A program made the translations under genes and the position numbers. From Armatimonadota bacterium (GTDB lineage: Bacteria; Armatimonadota; JAAZEB01), in NCBI GenBank assembly GCA_012512265.1, contig JAAZEM010000058.1, positions 1-64,000 of the forward strand: a stretch of 64,000 nucleotides of DNA, written 5' to 3'. The notes under the pieces were generated by a model, which ran no database searches, was not told where the DNA came from, and saw only the letters and a list, made by a program, of their open reading frames with translations. Shown one piece after another: positions 42,836 to 51,320 of the stretch. Each line of letters starts with the position of its first letter. Position 1 is the stretch's first letter.

Positions 42836-44776
42836 ATGAAGAGACCGCAGTTGAGCCTGTTCGATAACCTGGAGCCGGAGCCATGGCCCAACCATCCGGA
42901 AGCGCGCGCGCCACAGGCGGATCCCGCCGCGGCGGCGGCTGAGCCGCCACGGCACGTGTCCCAGCTCTCCCTCTTCACCGAGGATGAGGGTGGCGCGGAG
43001 CGTGACCTCCCGGAGGGCTTCCGCCTCGTCGATACAGAGGATGCCCTGCAAGAGCTGATCCGCGAGCTGGCTGCGGCGCCGCTCTTCGCCTTCGATACCG
43101 AGACAACGGCGCTCGACCCGATGGTCGCGGAGCTGGTAGGCTTGAGCTTCTCCACGAGGCCGGGGAGCGCGAGTTATGTGCCGGTTGGACACACGCGCGG
43201 CCGGCAGGTGGAGCGGTCGCGCGTGCTGGACGCGCTGAGACCGGTGTTCGAAGATGGAACTCGCCCGAAGGTGGGCCACAACCTGAAGTTTGACCTGCGC
43301 GTGCTGGAGCGGGCAGGCGCGCGCGTCGCCGGGCCATATTACGACACGATGATCCTGGCGCATCTCGTGCGCGAGGAGGGGAGCCACGGCCTGAAGGAGT
43401 GCGCGCGCCACTACCTCGGGCGCGAGATGACCTCCTTCGATGTGCTCACCTCCCGCGGCCGGCACCCACTGCAGTCACTCCCGACCGCGCTCGTGGCCCG
43501 CTATGCCTGTGATGACGCCGATGCGACACTCTCCCTGTGGGAGAAGCTCTCCCCCGAGATCGCCGCCGCGGCGCTGGAGCGGGTCTTCCAGCTGGAGAGC
43601 GAGCTTCTCCCGGTGGTGGCGCAGATGGAGAGCGACGGCGTCGCCATGGATGCCGGCTACCTGACTGCGCTGGCAACCGATCTGGAGAAGCAGATCGAGG
43701 CAACGGCGGAGGCCTGCTACCAGGCGGCGGGAACCCGGTTCAACCTGAACTCGCCGCGGCAGATCGCGACCATCCTCTACGAGCGCCTGGGGCTGAACGC
43801 GACTCGGCACACAACGATGGGGCCCTCCACCGGAGAGCCGGCGTTGAAGGCGCTTGCTGGAACCCATCCACTCCCCGCGCTCATCCTGGAGCACCGGGAG
43901 CTGAGCAAGCTCCGGAGTACCTACGCGCTGGGGCTGTTGCGGAGTATCTCGCTGGAGACGAGGCGCGTTCATCCCAGTTTTCAGCAGATCGGCGCCCGGT
44001 CGGGGCGCTTCAGCTGCGCCCACCCGAATCTGCAAAACCTGCCCAAGGACTCGGCGAACACGATCCGGAGGGCGTTCGCGGCGGCGCCGGGGCACCTGCT
44101 CGTCTTCGCGGATTACTCGCAGATTGAACTGCGCATTCTGGCCCACTACTCGGAAGATCCGGGTCTGCTTGCTGCCTTCCGAGAGGGGGAGGATGTGCAT
44201 GCGCGCACAGCAGCGGAGATCTTCCGGGTGCCGCTCGATTCGGTGACATCTGTTCAGCGGCAGGTTGCCAAGGGAATCAACTTTGGGCTGGTTTACGGCA
44301 TGAGCTCCCAGGGGCTCGCGGCGCAGCTCGGCATCTCGCAGGCGCAAGCAGAACGCTACATCGAGGCCTACTTCGGGCGCTACGCTGGTGTGCGCCGCTA
44401 CATGGCCGAGATGGTCGCGCGGGCACGCGAGCAGGGCCATGTGACCACGCTTCTGGGCCGGAGGCGGCACGTGACTGGCCTCGATTCGTCCAACCCGCGC
44501 ATTCGGGGGCAAGCCGAGCGGCAGGTGATCAACGCGCCGATTCAGGGGAGCGCCGCCGATATCATCAAGCTCGCGATGGTCCGGCTGGCACCGCACCTCC
44601 CGGCTTTCCGGGCGCGAATGATCCTGCAGGTTCACGACGAACTAGTAATAGAGGTGCCCGAGGAAGAGGCGGAGGGTCTGCGGCGAACGATCGTCTCGGT
44701 GATGGAGCAGCCGCCCACGCCAGAGTTTCGGGTTCCCCTCTGCGTGGAGGTTGAGATGGGAAGCACCTGGCGCTAG
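42836..44776 (+). CDS. polA: DNA polymerase I lacking the 5'-nuclease domain
   Basis: A 646-aa family A polymerase. A 60-residue tail contains QLSLF twice (Q5-F9 and Q43-F47), the consensus of beta-clamp-binding peptides. The 3'-5' exonuclease (about 60-250) has all DEDDy residues: D87 and E89 in 'FDTETT', the 'GHNLKFDLRVL' Asp, and 'YACDD'. The polymerase domain shows motif A 'VFADYSQIELRILAHYS', motif B 'RQVAKGINFGLVYG' and motif C 'LQVHDELVIEVP'. Usual Pol I is about 900 aa and begins with a FEN-type 5'-nuclease; that domain is absent, with no sign of a frameshift upstream. It should proofread and extend but not remove RNA primers. Confidence 0.95.
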   Translation: MKRPQLSLFDNLEPEPWPNHPEARAPQADPAAAAAEPPRHVSQLSLFTEDEGGAERDLPEGFRLVDTEDALQELIRELAAAPLFAFDTETTALDPMVAELVGLSFSTRPGSASYVPVGHTRGRQVERSRVLDALRPVFEDGTRPKVGHNLKFDLRVLERAGARVAGPYYDTMILAHLVREEGSHGLKECARHYLGREMTSFDVLTSRGRHPLQSLPTALVARYACDDADATLSLWEKLSPEIAAAALERVFQLESELLPVVAQMESDGVAMDAGYLTALATDLEKQIEATAEACYQAAGTRFNLNSPRQIATILYERLGLNATRHTTMGPSTGEPALKALAGTHPLPALILEHRELSKLRSTYALGLLRSISLETRRVHPSFQQIGARSGRFSCAHPNLQNLPKDSANTIRRAFAAAPGHLLVFADYSQIELRILAHYSEDPGLLAAFREGEDVHARTAAEIFRVPLDSVTSVQRQVAKGINFGLVYGMSSQGLAAQLGISQAQAERYIEAYFGRYAGVRRYMAEMVARAREQGHVTTLLGRRRHVTGLDSSNPRIRGQAERQVINAPIQGSAADIIKLAMVRLAPHLPAFRARMILQVHDELVIEVPEEEAEGLRRTIVSVMEQPPTPEFRVPLCVEVEMGSTWR

Positions 44777-44877
44777 GGGGGCATTGGCGCGCCCGTCGGC
44801 GCGACATGGAACGGCGCTACCCAGTCCGGGCCACTCGCGCGAGGGATGACGCACGATGACCTGCGAGGGAGATACAT

Positions 44878-46959
44878 TTGAGGATCGAGAGAGAGAAACT
44901 CCATCCGTCCGCCCTGGAGGTGGCCGCGCGCTTGCGGAGCAACTATGCCGATGTGCCGCTGGTCGCCCTGGGGCAGACGGTGTTTTGGGACGAGCCGGTG
45001 AAGGCGGCGCTGTGTATGGTGCTCGAAGCGCTTGCCCCGGGCTCGCATACCTTTGCGATTGGCATCAACGACCACGACTACTTCTCGAAGACATCCGCGC
45101 CTTTGCCCACCGACGCGCCCTTTGCCATCCTTGAGCATAACGATGGCACCACGCACGACCTGTGGGTGGCAACCGGCGAGCTCTCCATGCTCTTTGGCGG
45201 CGAGACGGTGCTCACGCGCGAGCGCCTCCACGGGTGTGGCGTTGAGGTGGAGAAGGTGGCCAAAGGCTGTCCCGAAGGCCGCGAGGCGTGCATCGACCGG
45301 ATCACCGCCGCTTGGGGGTGGCGAGGGATCGCGCAGACGGGGGATCACCGGCACATCGCCCACGAGATTCGCCTGAGCGACGTGCTTCCGTGGCTGACCG
45401 AGATCCTGGAGTGGGGCTTCCGCGAGAGTGCCGCCCTGCTAGAGGGGGAGGATGCGCGCGAGTCGGCCGAACGCTTTGGCGAGGAGGTGGTGGAGTGGCT
45501 CCGCCGTTTCGACCACGAGCACCCGGGCGCACTCCTCTCCGATGCCTATCAGGAGGCGCACCGGCTCTTCTTCCGCAAGCTGGCCGGGTGCAATCCCGAC
45601 CGCGTGGCGACCTTCACCTCCACCGATCTCTTCCTCTTCAACCGCGAAACCGTAGAGCGCCCGCGGTTCGCCCTCCTCAACCTCTTCCTGAAGCCGGAAT
45701 CGCGCGAGATCGCCTGTGCCGCCTACGATGCCGCCGTCGAGGGAAGCAACACCTACACGCTCGACCGCTTTGGCGAGGGCGCCATTCCGTTTGATCTGGT
45801 GGTGCCGGCGGGACGGGGTACCTTGCGCATCCTGGACGATGCCGTGGTGGTGGAGACCCCGGAGCCGATCCGGATGCCGGTGCCTAGGCGCATCGAGAGC
45901 GCGCGCGAACTGGCGGAAGTGGTCGAGGATCACTTTGGCCAGAACACGACGCTCATCGGCAAGGGACATGTTTTCGTCTGCATGGTGACCGCCGAGGCGA
46001 TCCTGGTGTTCCACGAGAGCGGCTCTGCCTACGTGCATCGCACGGCGCGCCTGATGCAGACCCTCGCCGATCGCGGGTTCTCGGTGCCGCTTTACCCGAT
46101 CCTGCGGATCCGTCACCACACCTGGGACGCCCTCGCCGGATGCGGCGTCCGGTTCCGGCTGCCGGAGCACCTTGCCGCCGCTTTTGGGGCGCCGGTGGTC
46201 ACGGCGACGGAGTTCGCGACGCGCTGGCAGGAGGTGGTGGACGCGGAGAAGCGCCTGCTCCAGGAGATCTCGGCGCTCTCGAGCCCGCGCGAGTTGGTCT
46301 CGTTCCTCGGTGCCCGAGACGATGGCGAGTGGCTGCGGCGCCTGGAAGAGTACACGCGGGCACACGACCTCCTCCTGGAGATCCGCGACCGCTCGCGCGT
46401 CTACGAAGAGCGCAGCCGGCAGATCTACGAGGAGATCCAGCGGCTGAAGAGTGAAGCCCTGGAGATGGAGCGAGAGAAAGGCGAGAACTTCCGGCGGACG
46501 ATCAAGCCGTTGCGCGAGCGCCTCTTCGAGCTGGCTCAGGAGGGCGTCGTTGATGGGCCCGAGGTAGAGGAGTTGCAGCGCCAGATTGAGGCGCACGAGG
46601 CGCCTCGGGCGCACGTGGACGCGGAGATTCGCGCGCGGCGCGAGCGCGTGGCTGCCCTGGAGAACGAGGCGAAAGAGGTGCGCAAGGCGCGCATGGAGAA
46701 CGAGAAGGGCCCCGCGGCAGTGGCCGCGCGCCAGGCGATTGCCGAGGTGGAGAAGGAGGCAGAGCGCGCCAAACTCCAGCTCGTTCGTCGTGCCCTCTTG
46801 GTCTCGCTCGGGCTGCCCGCGTGCAACCTGCGCCCAACGGCGTGGTGGTTCCCCCTGGTCGATCCCAGCGGCGAGTGGTTCCGGAACCTGGCGCACCGGA
46901 TGGAGCTGCGCTTCGAGCGCCTCGGCCCCGTGGACCCGGCCACCGGAGGCGGCGCGTGA
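44878..46959 (+). CDS. Unknown 693-aa protein with C-terminal coiled coil, coupled to dapF
   Basis: I do not recognise this protein with confidence. The N-terminal half is globular ('LVALGQTVFWDEPVKAALCM', 'FAIGINDHDYFSK', 'LEHNDGTTHDLWVATGELSM'). Residues about 480-650 are a long charged coiled coil. The order GQ...P...K then DHD, with a terminal coiled coil and 'LGLPACN', faintly recalls the BshC cysteine-adding enzyme of bacillithiol synthesis, but identity is low and this is speculation. The TTG at 44878 has GAGGGAG six bases upstream. Its stop overlaps the dapF GTG (GTGA), so the two are translated together. Confidence 0.8.
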   Translation: MRIEREKLHPSALEVAARLRSNYADVPLVALGQTVFWDEPVKAALCMVLEALAPGSHTFAIGINDHDYFSKTSAPLPTDAPFAILEHNDGTTHDLWVATGELSMLFGGETVLTRERLHGCGVEVEKVAKGCPEGREACIDRITAAWGWRGIAQTGDHRHIAHEIRLSDVLPWLTEILEWGFRESAALLEGEDARESAERFGEEVVEWLRRFDHEHPGALLSDAYQEAHRLFFRKLAGCNPDRVATFTSTDLFLFNRETVERPRFALLNLFLKPESREIACAAYDAAVEGSNTYTLDRFGEGAIPFDLVVPAGRGTLRILDDAVVVETPEPIRMPVPRRIESARELAEVVEDHFGQNTTLIGKGHVFVCMVTAEAILVFHESGSAYVHRTARLMQTLADRGFSVPLYPILRIRHHTWDALAGCGVRFRLPEHLAAAFGAPVVTATEFATRWQEVVDAEKRLLQEISALSSPRELVSFLGARDDGEWLRRLEEYTRAHDLLLEIRDRSRVYEERSRQIYEEIQRLKSEALEMEREKGENFRRTIKPLRERLFELAQEGVVDGPEVEELQRQIEAHEAPRAHVDAEIRARRERVAALENEAKEVRKARMENEKGPAAVAARQAIAEVEKEAERAKLQLVRRALLVSLGLPACNLRPTAWWFPLVDPSGEWFRNLAHRMELRFERLGPVDPATGGGA

Positions 46960-47792
46960 GCCAGAAGAGACGCTTTACCAAGGTCCAGGCCGCCGGCAAC
47001 GACTTCATCCTCTTCGACTGCTTGCAAGAGCCGGAGCTTCCGTGGTCCTCGCTTGCCCCCCGGCTGTGCGACCGTCACCGCGGCATCGGTTCGGATGGCC
47101 TGCTGATCGTGCTCCCCTCGGTGGGGGCGGATTTCCGGATGCGCATGTTCAATCCGGACGGCACCGAGGATTTCTGCGGGAATGGCCTGCGCTGCGTCGC
47201 GCGCTATCTCCACGCGACCGGTCTGCACCGCCAGAGCGAGCTCATCCTGGAGACGATCCAGGGCGCGCGCCAGCTCCGTTTCCTTCTGGGCGACGGCACG
47301 CCGGGGATCGAGGCGAACATGGGCGTGCCGCGCTGGGATGCCGCCGCCATCCCGGCGCGGGGCCCGGCGGATCCTCTCGTGGGCGTGCCCCTCGAGGTGG
47401 CCGGCGTGCCCTTCGTCCTCACGTCGCTCTCCACGGGAACGGCGCACACCGTCCTTTTCCGCGAGGAGTTGCCCGACGACGCGCTCTTCCTCTCGGTGAG
47501 CCCGGCGCTCGAGACGCACGAGTGGTTCCCGGAACGGACCAGCGTCCTGTGGTGCCAGGCGGAGGTCTACGGCCGCCTGCGCCTGCGGATCTGGGAGCGC
47601 GGCGTGGGAGAGACGCTCGCGTGCGGCTCGGGCGTGTGCGCGGCCGCCGCGGCCGCCGTCCGCCACGGCCTTGCCGGCAAGGAGCGGGTGGAGGTGTTCT
47701 GCCCCGGGGGAGCGTTCCAGGTCCGCTGGGAAGGCTCAGAACAGTGGCTTCGCGGCCCGGCGGAGATCGTCTTCGAGGGAAGCCTCAGCTGA
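46956..47792 (+). CDS. dapF: Diaminopimelate epimerase
   Basis: A 278-aa PLP-independent epimerase that converts LL- to meso-diaminopimelate for lysine and peptidoglycan. The two catalytic cysteines are C74 in 'DFCGNGLRC' and C223 in 'ACGSGVCA'. 'KVQAAGNDFILFD' at the N-terminus and 'CDRHRGIGSDGLL' are family hallmarks. I use the GTG at 46956, which overlaps the preceding stop codon and has GGAGG six bases upstream. The 3' end overlaps the convergent M28 gene by eight bases. Confidence 0.95.
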   Translation: MSQKRRFTKVQAAGNDFILFDCLQEPELPWSSLAPRLCDRHRGIGSDGLLIVLPSVGADFRMRMFNPDGTEDFCGNGLRCVARYLHATGLHRQSELILETIQGARQLRFLLGDGTPGIEANMGVPRWDAAAIPARGPADPLVGVPLEVAGVPFVLTSLSTGTAHTVLFREELPDDALFLSVSPALETHEWFPERTSVLWCQAEVYGRLRLRIWERGVGETLACGSGVCAAAAAAVRHGLAGKERVEVFCPGGAFQVRWEGSEQWLRGPAEIVFEGSLS

Positions 47793-48954
47793 GCGGCTGC
47801 TCCAGGTGATCCACGCGGTGGACAAGGCCCACGAGCAGCCGGCCAGCGGCATCCACGCCCTCCCAGGCGACCCGGGAAGGGATGTCGGCTGGCGTGTGAA
47901 CGCGGCGGAGACCGCGCCCCACTGAGAGGAGGGTGAGCGCCGGGATCCCCCGGTAGGCCGCCGGATAGTGGTCGGTCGCCGCTCCGGCGGGCAGGTAGAC
48001 GCTCCTCACGTCGAGCCTCTCTTCCGCGGCGACCTCCAGCACCACCTGCGCCAGGCGGGCGCCCGTGCCCACCGGCGGGATCCCGAAGTGCGAGAGGACC
48101 CCGATGGCTCCTCCCGCCCCCAGAGTATCCAGGTTCACCACGAGAGGCGCCGGACCCAGGGCGTCGCCATGACTTTGCAGGAAGCGCGCCGCGCCGGCCA
48201 GGCCCTCCTCCTCGGCATCGGTGAAGAGCAGCGTCACCCGGGTGCGGCTGAGCGGCGTTTCGGAGAGCTGGCGCGCCATTTCCAGCAGGATGCCCACTCC
48301 CGTGGCGTTGTCCAGGGCTCCGGGCGATGCGTTTCCGGAGCGGTTCGCGCCCAGCACGAGGAGGCCGATGGCGCTGAGGCTTCCCGCTACAAGCACGCCC
48401 GCCGGGGAGATGACGTGCCCCCTCGCCAGTGTGCCGAGGAAGGCGCTGGCGCACAGGAAGATGCCCCCGCCGATCACGGCGAACGCCGCCGCCATCCTCG
48501 CCGGGATCGGGAGAGATTGCGACTTCGAGTCGTAATGCGCCATCAGGATCAGGTGGCGGTCAGCGTCCGCTGGGGCCGGGATCTCCACCACCACGTTGAT
48601 CCCTTCGTGTTGCACTCCCCTGTCCAGCAGGCGCTCGATGCCGCGATTCCAGCGGGTGGCGGGCAGGCCGGCGAGAAACCCCAGGAGCAGGAGCGCCATC
48701 GCAGTGGCCGGACTGGAGGGGTAGGTGAAGGTGGCGGCGAGGACAACCCCGGCGACGGCGAGGAGGGCGAGCGGGAGCGCGAGCTCCATCAGGACCGGCG
48801 AAAAGGTGAACGGCTCGAGGATCGGATCCAGGCCGGCGGCGCGCAGCTGCGCTACGATGTGCCCGCGGGCGCGCGCCGAGCCCTCGGAGCCAGAGCGGCG
48901 CGGGAAGGCGATCGCTACCGCGTCCGCATGCGCGCGTTCTGCCTGAAAACGCAT
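47785..48954 (-). CDS. M28-family metallopeptidase with transmembrane helices inside the catalytic domain
   Basis: A 389-aa aminopeptidase-like protein. The five M28 zinc ligands are visible in order: H in 'LMAHYDSK', D in 'GALDNATG', E in 'FTDAEEEG', D in 'VNLDTLG' and H in 'RRVHTPAD'. Two hydrophobic helices (LPLALLAVAGVVLAATF; TAMALLLLGFLAGL) precede the first ligand. Two more (AAFAVIGGGIFLCASAFL; VLVAGSLSAIGLLVLGA) lie between ligands one and two. The peptidase is thus probably embedded in or tethered to the membrane. AAGGAAGG precedes the ATG. Substrate unknown. Confidence 0.86.
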   Translation of the reverse strand: MRFQAERAHADAVAIAFPRRSGSEGSARARGHIVAQLRAAGLDPILEPFTFSPVLMELALPLALLAVAGVVLAATFTYPSSPATAMALLLLGFLAGLPATRWNRGIERLLDRGVQHEGINVVVEIPAPADADRHLILMAHYDSKSQSLPIPARMAAAFAVIGGGIFLCASAFLGTLARGHVISPAGVLVAGSLSAIGLLVLGANRSGNASPGALDNATGVGILLEMARQLSETPLSRTRVTLLFTDAEEEGLAGAARFLQSHGDALGPAPLVVNLDTLGAGGAIGVLSHFGIPPVGTGARLAQVVLEVAAEERLDVRSVYLPAGAATDHYPAAYRGIPALTLLSVGRGLRRVHTPADIPSRVAWEGVDAAGRLLVGLVHRVDHLEQPLS

Positions 48955-48982
48955 CGGCCTTCCTTCCCAGCCCGGGGCGCGC

Positions 48983-49405
48983 TTAGGAAGCCGCCTTTCG
49001 CTTTTGGGCGCGCCAGCCCCGCTCGGTGATGAACTGGTTCCGCGAGTTGTAGTAGTAAACCCGCAGCGAGGCGAGGGGAATCCCGTGCCGGCGACAGAGG
49101 CGCGTCGCCTCCTCCAGACATTCCTCGGGCACGTAGAGAAAGAACTTCGGTGCCAGCAGCTGGAACAGCTTCCACTCCGACGCGCCCGCGCTCAGCGTCG
49201 AAGCCGTCTCCACCGCAGCGATGGCCGCCAGGCGCCCGGTGTGCTTCTCGAACGCGACGATGTCCGGCGTCACGTCGTCGCCGCCTGGCACGGGCACCGC
49301 TCGCCGGGGAGCGTCGCCCACGTTGGCGTGGACCTCCCAAATCGGCACGCGCATCTTATGCGCCACGTTTGCCGCTGCGACGTCGTGCTCTTGCTCCGCT
49401 GCCAC
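48983..49405 (-). CDS. Unknown 140-aa protein
   Basis: No family recognised. The protein is a compact alpha/beta sequence with 'TPDIVAFEKHTGRLAAIAAV' followed by 'ETAS', 'LLAPKFFLYVPEECLEEATR' and 'LASLRVYYY'. The D...E-x(n) layout followed by 'FFLYVP' strands is loosely like restriction-endonuclease-fold proteins, but the expected catalytic lysine is not in place, so I make no functional call. The GTG start at 49405 has GAGAGGAG 10 nt upstream. It lies between ispG and the M28 gene on the same strand and may be co-transcribed. Confidence 0.65.
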   Translation of the reverse strand: MAAEQEHDVAAANVAHKMRVPIWEVHANVGDAPRRAVPVPGGDDVTPDIVAFEKHTGRLAAIAAVETASTLSAGASEWKLFQLLAPKFFLYVPEECLEEATRLCRRHGIPLASLRVYYYNSRNQFITERGWRAQKRKAAS

Positions 49406-49540
49406 TCCCGGTTAACTCCTCTCGGCTTCCCCAATGCCCGGCCGGCTCGTGAGATCAACGGCCTCGATGCCTGCCCATGGGAGGAAGCTCGCCCGGGGCG
49501 ATCTCTCCTGGCTGGCCGCGAACGCCGGGCCTCCGGCGGT

Positions 49541-50749
49541 TCACGATGCCGGCGGGTCGACCCAGCGCCCATCTGCCTTGATCAACGCAACCAGCTCACG
49601 CACGCCGTCTTGTTCGGGAACGTCCGTCTTGACGAGCTCGTGCCCCCGGTAGAGGGCAATGACGCCGCGGCCGCGGCCGACGTAGCCGTAGTCGGCGTCA
49701 GCCATCTCGCCCGGCCCGTTGACAATGCACCCCATGACGGCGATGTTGAGCCCGGCGAGGTGCCCTGTTGCCGCCTTCACCTGGGCGAGGACGGTGGGGA
49801 GGTCGAACCGCGTGCGCCCGCAGGATGGGCAGGCGATGAACTCTGTCTTGGTGCGCCTGAGGCCCAGCGCCTGGAGGATGTCGTAGCAGACCGGGATCTC
49901 CTCGAGGGGATCCTCGGAGAGCGAGACGCGAATCGTGTCTCCAATCCCCTCGGCCAGGAGCGTGGCGATCCCTGCGGTGGATTTGATGCGCGCATAGTCG
50001 CCGTCGCCCGCCTCGGTGACGCCAAGGTGAATCGGGTAATCCATGCCCAGGGCATCCATGCGCCTCGCGAGGAGCCGGTTGGCCTGGATCATCACCGCCA
50101 CCCGAGAGGCCTTCAGCGAGATGACGAGCTCGCGGAAATCGTGCTTCTCGCAGAGGCGCACGAACTCTAGCGCCGATTCCACCATCCCCTCGGGCGTGTC
50201 ACCATAGCTCATGAGGATGCGGTCGGAGAGCGAACCGTGGTTGACACCGATGCGCAGTGCCGCGCCCGATTCCCGGCAGGCTTCCAGCACAGGAAGAAGG
50301 TCGCGCTCGATGGCCTCCAGGTGCTCCCGGGTCTCCTCCTCGGTGTATTCAATGCCTGTCCGGCGCTTGCGGTAGACGAACAGCCCCGGGTTGATGCGCA
50401 CCTTATCGACATGCCGGGCGACTTCGACGGCGATGCGCGTGCCGTCGTGGTGGACATCGGCGGCCAGGGGCACGGATAGGCCGCGGCGCTTCAGGAGAGC
50501 GCGGATCTCTCCGATGGCGCGCGCGCCTTCCATGGTGGGCGCTGTCACGCGCACGATCTCGCAGCCGGCGCGGTACAGGCGCTCGATCGCATCCACGCAC
50601 GCGGCCACATTCCGCGTCGGCACGTTGATCATCGACTGGACGACGACCGGATGGTCGCCGCCGATGATCACGTTCCCAACGCGCACCGGGCGCGTCCGCC
50701 GCCGCGGCAGCGCCGTGGCGATACTGGTGTTTCTGTCCACGCTGCTCAT
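49541..50749 (-). CDS. ispG: 4-hydroxy-3-methylbut-2-enyl diphosphate synthase
   Basis: A 402-aa iron-sulfur enzyme of the MEP isoprenoid pathway that converts ME-cPP to HMBPP. The N-terminal TIM barrel opens '[20 protein letters not shown]' and contains '[12 protein letters not shown]' and 'RIGVNHGSL'. The C-terminal domain has the 4Fe-4S ligands in '[11 protein letters not shown]' (two Cys) and '[13 protein letters not shown]' (third Cys). Its length is typical of the two-domain bacterial form. The ATG at 50749 has GGGAG upstream and the promoter lies at 50851-50880. Confidence 0.97.
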   Translation of the reverse strand: MSSVDRNTSIATALPRRRTRPVRVGNVIIGGDHPVVVQSMINVPTRNVAACVDAIERLYRAGCEIVRVTAPTMEGARAIGEIRALLKRRGLSVPLAADVHHDGTRIAVEVARHVDKVRINPGLFVYRKRRTGIEYTEEETREHLEAIERDLLPVLEACRESGAALRIGVNHGSLSDRILMSYGDTPEGMVESALEFVRLCEKHDFRELVISLKASRVAVMIQANRLLARRMDALGMDYPIHLGVTEAGDGDYARIKSTAGIATLLAEGIGDTIRVSLSEDPLEEIPVCYDILQALGLRRTKTEFIACPSCGRTRFDLPTVLAQVKAATGHLAGLNIAVMGCIVNGPGEMADADYGYVGRGRGVIALYRGHELVKTDVPEQDGVRELVALIKADGRWVDPPAS

Positions 50750-50850
50750 CTCTTGCTCCCGCTGGGGTTTCGAGGGCGGAGATACTCCATGCGCGCACCG
50801 GCAGGCGATGGGGAGGATGGGCGCCGGCGCGCGGCCTGCCTCGCACGGTG

Positions 50851-50880
50851 ATTATAGCACACCGGATCATGGTGGGTCAA
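50851..50880 (-). promoter_or_regulatory. Promoter of ispG
   Basis: On the minus strand TTGACC (complement of 50875-50880), an 18-bp spacer ending GTGTGC (extended -10) and TATAAT (complement of 50851-50856). It is about 100 bp upstream of the ispG start. Confidence 0.78.
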
Positions 50881-50898
50881 ACCGCGCCACAGCTATAC

Positions 50899-51135
50899 TG
50901 AGATTCCGATCATAAGGGATCCGAAGCCTGGGAGGCAGGGTGCAACCCGGCGCGCGGCAATAAATCACCGCGCTGCTTGCGAGCGAAGCCCTGCCGGGCT
51001 GGGTTGGGGATACTCCCAGATGTCTCAAAACGGCGGTGGCTGGGAGGGGGAGCCCCGCAGGGGATTTGCCGGAAAGCAGCGCGGAGCTTCAAGCTCCGCG
51101 CGTGCGGGCGGCCTTCTCCTTATGTTGGAATCCCA
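50899..51135 (+). repeat. Dispersed repeat R1, copy C (MITE-like, 237 bp)
   Basis: Left end TGAGATTCCGATCATAAGG (from 50899), right end TCCTTATGTTGGAATCCCA (51117-51135), inverted to each other. The interior is nearly identical to copies A and B. The hairpin GCGGAGCT-TCA-AGCTCCGC keeps its stem with a changed loop. Its distance to the neighbouring -35 element (18 bp) equals that of copy B. Confidence 0.82.
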
Positions 51136-51140
51136 GGCTT

Positions 51141-51180
51141 CCATACCGCGAATGATGGTGACGGACACGGACGGGGTGCC
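51141..51180 (+). repeat. Dispersed repeat R3, copy b
   Basis: Core ATACCGCGAATGATGGTG then ACGGACACGGACGGGG, matching copies at 25718 and 58638. It starts five bases after the right end of R1 copy C. Confidence 0.62.
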
Positions 51181-51320
51181 CGTCCCCCGTTCGGGAGCGC
51201 GCGGTTGGCTGCGGGACAAGCGTGCGGTTTTCATCGGAGGCAGGATTGGTGGTCTTGGAGGCGAATAGATAATGAGTACTGGTTCTTGGCTTTGAAGTGG
51301 AAGAGGAGTGACCACCAACC

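Larger units (their letters stand above)
50750..51320. other. Intergenic region: ispG promoter, repeats R1-C and R3b, pheS leader
   Basis: A 571-bp gap between divergent ispG and pheS. In order: ispG leader and promoter, R1 copy C (50899-51135), R3 copy b directly after it (51141-51180), and about 140 bp before pheS. No T-box or gene is recognisable in the last part. Confidence 0.55.

Noticed and set aside
48983-49405. Restriction-endonuclease-fold nuclease call for the 140-aa protein
   Set aside because: The D/E pattern is suggestive, but the catalytic lysine of the ExK motif is not found.
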